Source of the DNA: Bacteroidales bacterium
GTDB lineage: Bacteria; Bacteroidota; Bacteroidia; Bacteroidales; Dysgonomonadaceae
Direction of reading: 5' to 3'
DNA length: 10,707 nucleotides
Assembly (NCBI GenBank): GCA_012798745.1
Contig: JAAZMQ010000255.1
Coordinates: 1-10,707 of the forward strand
Shown: positions 7,411-10,707 of the stretch, piece by piece
How positions within the stretch are numbered: the first letter of the stretch is position 1
How the letters are laid out: the number at the start of each line of letters is the position of its first letter
Program-made: the position numbers and the translations under genes
Notes under the pieces: generated by a model
Databases searched by the model: none
The model's input: the letters and a program-made list of their open reading frames with translations, nothing else
What the model was told of the DNA's origin: nothing

Positions 7411-8230
7411 TAAGTCGCGTTCCCTGCTTTGTCAATAAATTTTTTGCATGGAGAATGATGACTTCCGAAACGCCGTTTTCGATAGCTTTAAACGAATTGT
7501 CGAGTTTGGGGATCATTCCGCCTGCGATTATTCCTTCGTTTTTGTAGACTTCGTATTCGGCTTTGTTCATCGATGCGATTCGGCTTTGCGGATCGTCGAC
7601 ATCTTTCAACACTCCTTCTTTTTCGAAGCAGTAATATAAGGTGGTACGATAGTTTTTTGACAAGGCACTAGCCAGCGAATAAGCAACGGTATCGGCATTT
7701 GTGTTGAGCAGAGAACCGTTGCCGTCGTGCGTAATGGCACAGAAAACAGGCGTTATCTCGTTTTCGATCAGCAGGGAAATAAAATCCGTATTGATGTCGT
7801 TTGCTTCCGGATCGCCCACGAAACCAAAATCGATGGGCTCGGGCGATCTCCTTTTGGCGGGGATGGTGTTGGCATCGGCACCCGACAAGCCAAGGGCATG
7901 GCATCCCAGCTTCTGCAAAGAGGCTACGATGCTTTTGTTAACCCAACCGGCATACACCATCGTCACCAGTTTCAGTGTCTCGGCATCGGTGATACGCCGC
8001 CCATCCACCATCTTTGTTTCGATACCGAGCTGTTTTGCCATTTTCGAAGCCATCACGCCCCCTCCGTGAACGAGCAGTTTTCGTCCTTCCAGCCGGTGAA
8101 AATCGGCCAGAAAAGTTTCCAGTGCTTCGGGATTATCGACGATGTTTCCTCCGATTTTTACAATGGCTATATCCTTCAAAACGGGATTTGAAGCTGAAAC
8201 GGGGTGCGATGATTGGGTATTTACTGTCAT
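7403..8230 (-). CDS. argB: N-acetylglutamate kinase family (N-acylglutamate kinase)
   Basis: A 275-residue amino acid kinase family protein that phosphorylates the gamma-carboxylate of N-acylated glutamate with ATP, the second step of the pathway. Visible motifs are IVKIGGN (23-29, with K25 for phosphate contact), the glycine-rich VHGGG (54-58), LLNTNADTVA (174-183), and GGMIPKLDN (237-245, with K242). The start is the ATG at 8230, preceded by ACGGAAAA. About 20 residues precede the first beta strand and look disordered (Ser/Asn rich), longer than in E. coli ArgB. No methionine downstream offers a better start. The gene begins 10 nt after argF', consistent with tight co-transcription. In this phylum the natural acyl group may be succinyl, which the sequence alone does not show. 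Confidence 0.95.
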   Translation of the reverse strand: MTVNTQSSHPVSASNPVLKDIAIVKIGGNIVDNPEALETFLADFHRLEGRKLLVHGGGVMASKMAKQLGIETKMVDGRRITDAETLKLVTMVYAGWVNKSIVASLQKLGCHALGLSGADANTIPAKRRSPEPIDFGFVGDPEANDINTDFISLLIENEITPVFCAITHDGNGSLLNTNADTVAYSLASALSKNYRTTLYYCFEKEGVLKDVDDPQSRIASMNKAEYEVYKNEGIIAGGMIPKLDNSFKAIENGVSEVIILHAKNLLTKQGTRLNL

Positions 8231-8240
8231 TTTTCCGTAT

Positions 8241-9212
8241 TTACAAAATAGAGTTGAAGTAGTTGTCCTTCAATATTTCCTTCAACACGGTTTGTGCAGA
8301 AACCGCCCGGTTGGCCGCTTCGGGGATGACCAACGACTGCGGACTTTCGATCACTTCGTCGGTAACAATCATGTTGCGGCGTACCGGCAGGCAGTGCATG
8401 AAATAGGCATTGTTGGTGAGTGCCATTTTGCGCGCATCCACCGTCCACGACCTGTCCATGTTGATGACTTTACCGTAGTTGGGGTCGCGATATGCCGACC
8501 AATTCTTGGCATAGATGAAGTCGGCATCTTTGTATGCTTTTTCCTTGTCGTATTCCACACGGGCTTTGCCCACAAATTTTTCGTCCAGTTCGTAACCTTC
8601 GGGATGAGTGATCACAAACTCGTAGTCTGTGGCGTTCATCCACTCGCAAAACGAATTGGCTACCGCTTGCGGCAGAGGTTTGGGGTGGGGAGCCCAGGTG
8701 AGAACAACTTTCGGACGGGGTGTTTTTTTGTATTCTTCGATAGTGATGAGGTCGGCAAAGCTTTGCAACGGATGTCGTGTAGCTGCCTCCATGCTGATTA
8801 CAGGCTTGCCCGAGTATTGAATAAATTGGTTGAGAATAACTTCATTGTAATCGTCTTCCTTGCTTTTGAATTGGGCAAAAGAGCGCACACCGATGATGTC
8901 GCAATACGATCCCATCACGGGAATGGCTTCGAGGATGTGCTCGGTCTTGTCTCCGTCCATCACTACTCCTTTTTCGGTCTCCAGTTTCCATGCTCCCTGG
9001 TTGATGTCGAGCACAATAACGTTCATGCCGAGATTGAAACCAGCTTTTTGGGTGCTCAAGCGGGTACGGAGACTCGAGTTAAAGAAAATCATCAACAACG
9101 TTTTGTTTTTTCCGAGTTGCTGATCGGCAAACGGATTCTCTTTGACATACGTTGCCTTTTCGAGGGCGGTTTTTAGATCGCCGATATCGTCAACGCAGGT
9201 GAAATTTCTCAT
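8241..9212 (-). CDS. argF': N-succinylornithine/N-acetylornithine carbamoyltransferase (ArgF')
   Basis: A 323-residue transcarbamylase that transfers the carbamoyl group to N-acylornithine, giving N-acylcitrulline. It resembles the Bacteroides fragilis succinylornithine enzyme along its whole length. Visible blocks are FFNSSLRTR (43-51, carbamoyl phosphate loop with SLRTR where ordinary enzymes have STRTR), HPLQ (147-150), LTWAPHPKPLPQA (171-183) and HCLPVRRN (273-280). HCLPVRRN together with DINQGAWKLE sets this subfamily apart from ornithine transcarbamylase. The key residue for the acyl group, Pro90 in the B. fragilis enzyme and Glu92 in the Xanthomonas acetyl enzyme, is Thr90 here (MDGDKTEH, codon ACC). 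A small residue there argues for succinyl rather than acetyl substrate, but this is inference. The start ATG overlaps the argD stop as ATGA (9209-9212), implying translational coupling. argB follows after 10 nt. Confidence 0.95.
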   Translation of the reverse strand: MRNFTCVDDIGDLKTALEKATYVKENPFADQQLGKNKTLLMIFFNSSLRTRLSTQKAGFNLGMNVIVLDINQGAWKLETEKGVVMDGDKTEHILEAIPVMGSYCDIIGVRSFAQFKSKEDDYNEVILNQFIQYSGKPVISMEAATRHPLQSFADLITIEEYKKTPRPKVVLTWAPHPKPLPQAVANSFCEWMNATDYEFVITHPEGYELDEKFVGKARVEYDKEKAYKDADFIYAKNWSAYRDPNYGKVINMDRSWTVDARKMALTNNAYFMHCLPVRRNMIVTDEVIESPQSLVIPEAANRAVSAQTVLKEILKDNYFNSIL

Positions 9213-10336
9213 TTTTCTGTATGTTTTTTAAATTCCCGAATGAAAATATCGATTTCATTCTTCGATATGGAAAGGGGAGGGAGCAAGCGCATGACGTTGT
9301 TTTTTGCTCCTCCGGTAAAAATATGACTTTCAAACAAGAGTTTATTGCGCAGTTCCGACTGATCCGGTGTGAGTTGTACGCCGATCATCAGACCGCGGCC
9401 GCGAATCTCTTCGATGCCTCGACACGCCGAAAGTTCTTTTTGCAGATACTCGCCCATTTCTTCGGCATTGTTGATCAGCGATTCGTCTTTGAGAACCTTC
9501 AGTACGGCAATGGCTGCGGCACATGCCAAATGATTCCCGCCGAAGGTGGTTCCCAGCATTCCTTTTCGGGGTTTGAATTTCGGAGAAATGATGACTCCTC
9601 CGATGGGGAAACCGTTCCCCATACCTTTGGCCGTGGTGATGATGTCGGCTTTGATGCCGGCAAACTGATGGGCAAAGAATTTACCCGTTCGGCCGTATCC
9701 CGACTGCACCTCATCGAGAATAAGCACAGTCTCATTTTTTTTACACATCACTTCGAGTTGTTGGAGAAATTCGGTGTCGGGAGCAAATATTCCGGCCACT
9801 CCCTGGATACCTTCGATAATGACAGCAGCCACATCGCCTTTGTCGAGCTCTTTGGCAACGGCATCGATATCGTTCAACGGCAGAAAGGTGACTTCATGAC
9901 CGGTGTTGAAAGGCGATTGGATGGCGGGATTGTCCGTAACAGCTACGGCACCTGAAGTGCGTCCGTGAAAAGCTTCCCGGAAAGCGATGACGCGTTTTTT
10001 GCCGGTATGAAACGAGGCAAGTTTCAACGCATTCTCGTTGGCTTCGGCTCCGGAATTGCACAGAAACAGTGCATAATCGGGATAGCCGCACAACTCGCCC
10101 AGCTTGTCGGCAACTTCCTGTTGCAGGCTGTTGATTACCGAATTGGAGTAGAAACCGATTTTGTCGATTTGTTCTTTGAGCATACGGGTATATTCGGGAT
10201 GCGTGTGCCCGATGGAAATGACGGCATGTCCGCCATAGAAGTCCAAGTACTCGGTTCCGTTTCTATCCCATAAACGGCATCCTTTTGCCCTTACGGGTTC
10301 GATATTCCAGAGGGTATATACGTCAAATAAATTCAT
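9209..10336 (-). CDS. argD: N-acylornithine aminotransferase
   Basis: A 375-residue class-III PLP-dependent aminotransferase that converts N-acylglutamate semialdehyde to N-acylornithine with glutamate as amino donor. Motifs in order are FLCNSGAEANENALKLA (91-107, cofactor phosphate region), FHGRTSGA (123-130), LDEVQSGYGRTG (207-218, with D208 contacting the pyridine nitrogen), TTAKGMGNGFPIGG (234-247, with K237 as the Schiff-base lysine) and GTTFGGNHLA (262-271). The length is slightly below the usual 390-400 because the N-terminus is short. The ATG at 10336 is well placed before the conserved core. It lies 36 nt after argC and overlaps argF' by 4 nt. Related enzymes also act on succinyl-diaminopimelate or succinylornithine, but the arginine cluster context supports the arginine role. 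Confidence 0.95.
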   Translation of the reverse strand: MNLFDVYTLWNIEPVRAKGCRLWDRNGTEYLDFYGGHAVISIGHTHPEYTRMLKEQIDKIGFYSNSVINSLQQEVADKLGELCGYPDYALFLCNSGAEANENALKLASFHTGKKRVIAFREAFHGRTSGAVAVTDNPAIQSPFNTGHEVTFLPLNDIDAVAKELDKGDVAAVIIEGIQGVAGIFAPDTEFLQQLEVMCKKNETVLILDEVQSGYGRTGKFFAHQFAGIKADIITTAKGMGNGFPIGGVIISPKFKPRKGMLGTTFGGNHLACAAAIAVLKVLKDESLINNAEEMGEYLQKELSACRGIEEIRGRGLMIGVQLTPDQSELRNKLLFESHIFTGGAKNNVMRLLPPLSISKNEIDIFIREFKKHTEK

Positions 10337-10372
10337 TCTTGTTTATGTTTTTGTTCTCAAAATAACGGTTTG

Positions 10373-10707
10373 TTAAAAAGCACTTCCTTTCAGCTTCAAT
10401 CCGGTGCTTTCGTCCAGCCCAAACATCAGGTTCATGTTCTGAACGGCTTGTCCGGATGCTCCTTTCAGCAGGTTGTCGATAATGGAGGTGATGTGAATGT
10501 ATCCGTTGTGAAATTCGATGTGCAACAATCCTTTATTGGTGTTTACCACCTCTTTGAGACTGATGGGTTCATCGGAAACAAAGGCGAAAGGAGATGTTTC
10601 GTAAAACTGCTTGTAGAAATCGATGGTTTCTGCTTCGCTCATCGAACCGTCCCATTTCGTATATATACTTGCGAAGATGCCGCGGGTGAAATTGCCCCGC
10701 ATAGGAA
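10373..10707 (-). CDS. argC: N-acetyl-gamma-glutamyl-phosphate reductase, C-terminal part (5' end outside window)
   Basis: Partial gene whose frame runs off the right edge. The last 111 codons are visible, ending in TAA at 10373-10375. ArgC reduces N-acylglutamyl phosphate to the semialdehyde using NADPH. The visible segment begins PMRGNFTRG, the family's conserved stretch in the substrate-binding domain, and ends with DNLLKGASGQAVQNMNLMFG, its most conserved C-terminal block. The catalytic Cys and nucleotide-binding domain lie outside the window. A Met codon at 10700-10702 is internal, not a start, because it falls within the conserved PMRGNF motif. argD begins 36 nt downstream. The promoter and any ArgR operator for the cluster would be upstream, beyond the window. 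Confidence 0.95.
   Translation of the reverse strand, partial: PMRGNFTRGIFASIYTKWDGSMSEAETIDFYKQFYETSPFAFVSDEPISLKEVVNTNKGLLHIEFHNGYIHITSIIDNLLKGASGQAVQNMNLMFGLDESTGLKLKGSAF

Noticed and set aside
8142..9176. A 344-codon open frame on the + strand opposite argF' and the start of argB
   Set aside because: It lies fully antisense to two genes with unmistakable family motifs, and its translation shows no recognisable domain. Long antisense frames are a by-product of codon bias in GC-balanced genes.
9221..9955. A 244-codon open frame on the + strand opposite argD
   Set aside because: It is a shadow of argD, whose PLP-binding motifs are intact across the same region.

Overview
The window reads as chromosomal DNA of a Bacteroidota bacterium, probably order Bacteroidales. 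The main evidence is the arginine cluster: its transcarbamylase is the Bacteroidetes-type N-succinylornithine/N-acetylornithine enzyme (ArgF') and not ordinary ornithine transcarbamylase. Ribosome binding sites are weak throughout, and a secreted GH38-type glycosidase is present, both usual for this phylum. The genus cannot be fixed from the sequence.

Left part, + strand: the 3' end of tldD (1-668, cut by the window edge), then tldE/pmbA (710-2029). Together they encode the two halves of the TldD/TldE metallopeptidase. A strong inverted repeat (2050-2095) follows. Next comes a large, AT-rich gene (2108-4657) for an exported GH38-like (alpha-mannosidase superfamily) protein whose active-site motifs differ from the textbook ones. 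A 202-base intergenic stretch (4658-4859) separates it from the convergent arginine genes.

Right part, - strand, read from high to low coordinates: argC (C-terminal part only, cut by the window edge), argD, argF', argB, argE-like deacylase, argH. Spacings are 36 nt, a 4-nt ATGA overlap, 10 nt, 66 nt and 71 nt, which fits one operon. The enzymes act in order: ArgB phosphorylates N-acylglutamate, ArgC reduces it, ArgD transaminates to N-acylornithine, ArgF' carbamoylates to N-acylcitrulline, the ArgE-like enzyme removes the acyl group to give citrulline, and ArgH releases arginine from argininosuccinate. ArgG and the N-acylglutamate synthase needed to complete the route are not in the window and may lie beyond 10707.

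The best leads are a Thr at the residue of ArgF' that sets acetyl versus succinyl specificity, the altered metal/nucleophile motifs of the GH38-like protein, its base composition, and the hairpin in front of it. No RNA genes, CRISPR arrays, insertion sequences or clear novel defence-type system were seen.
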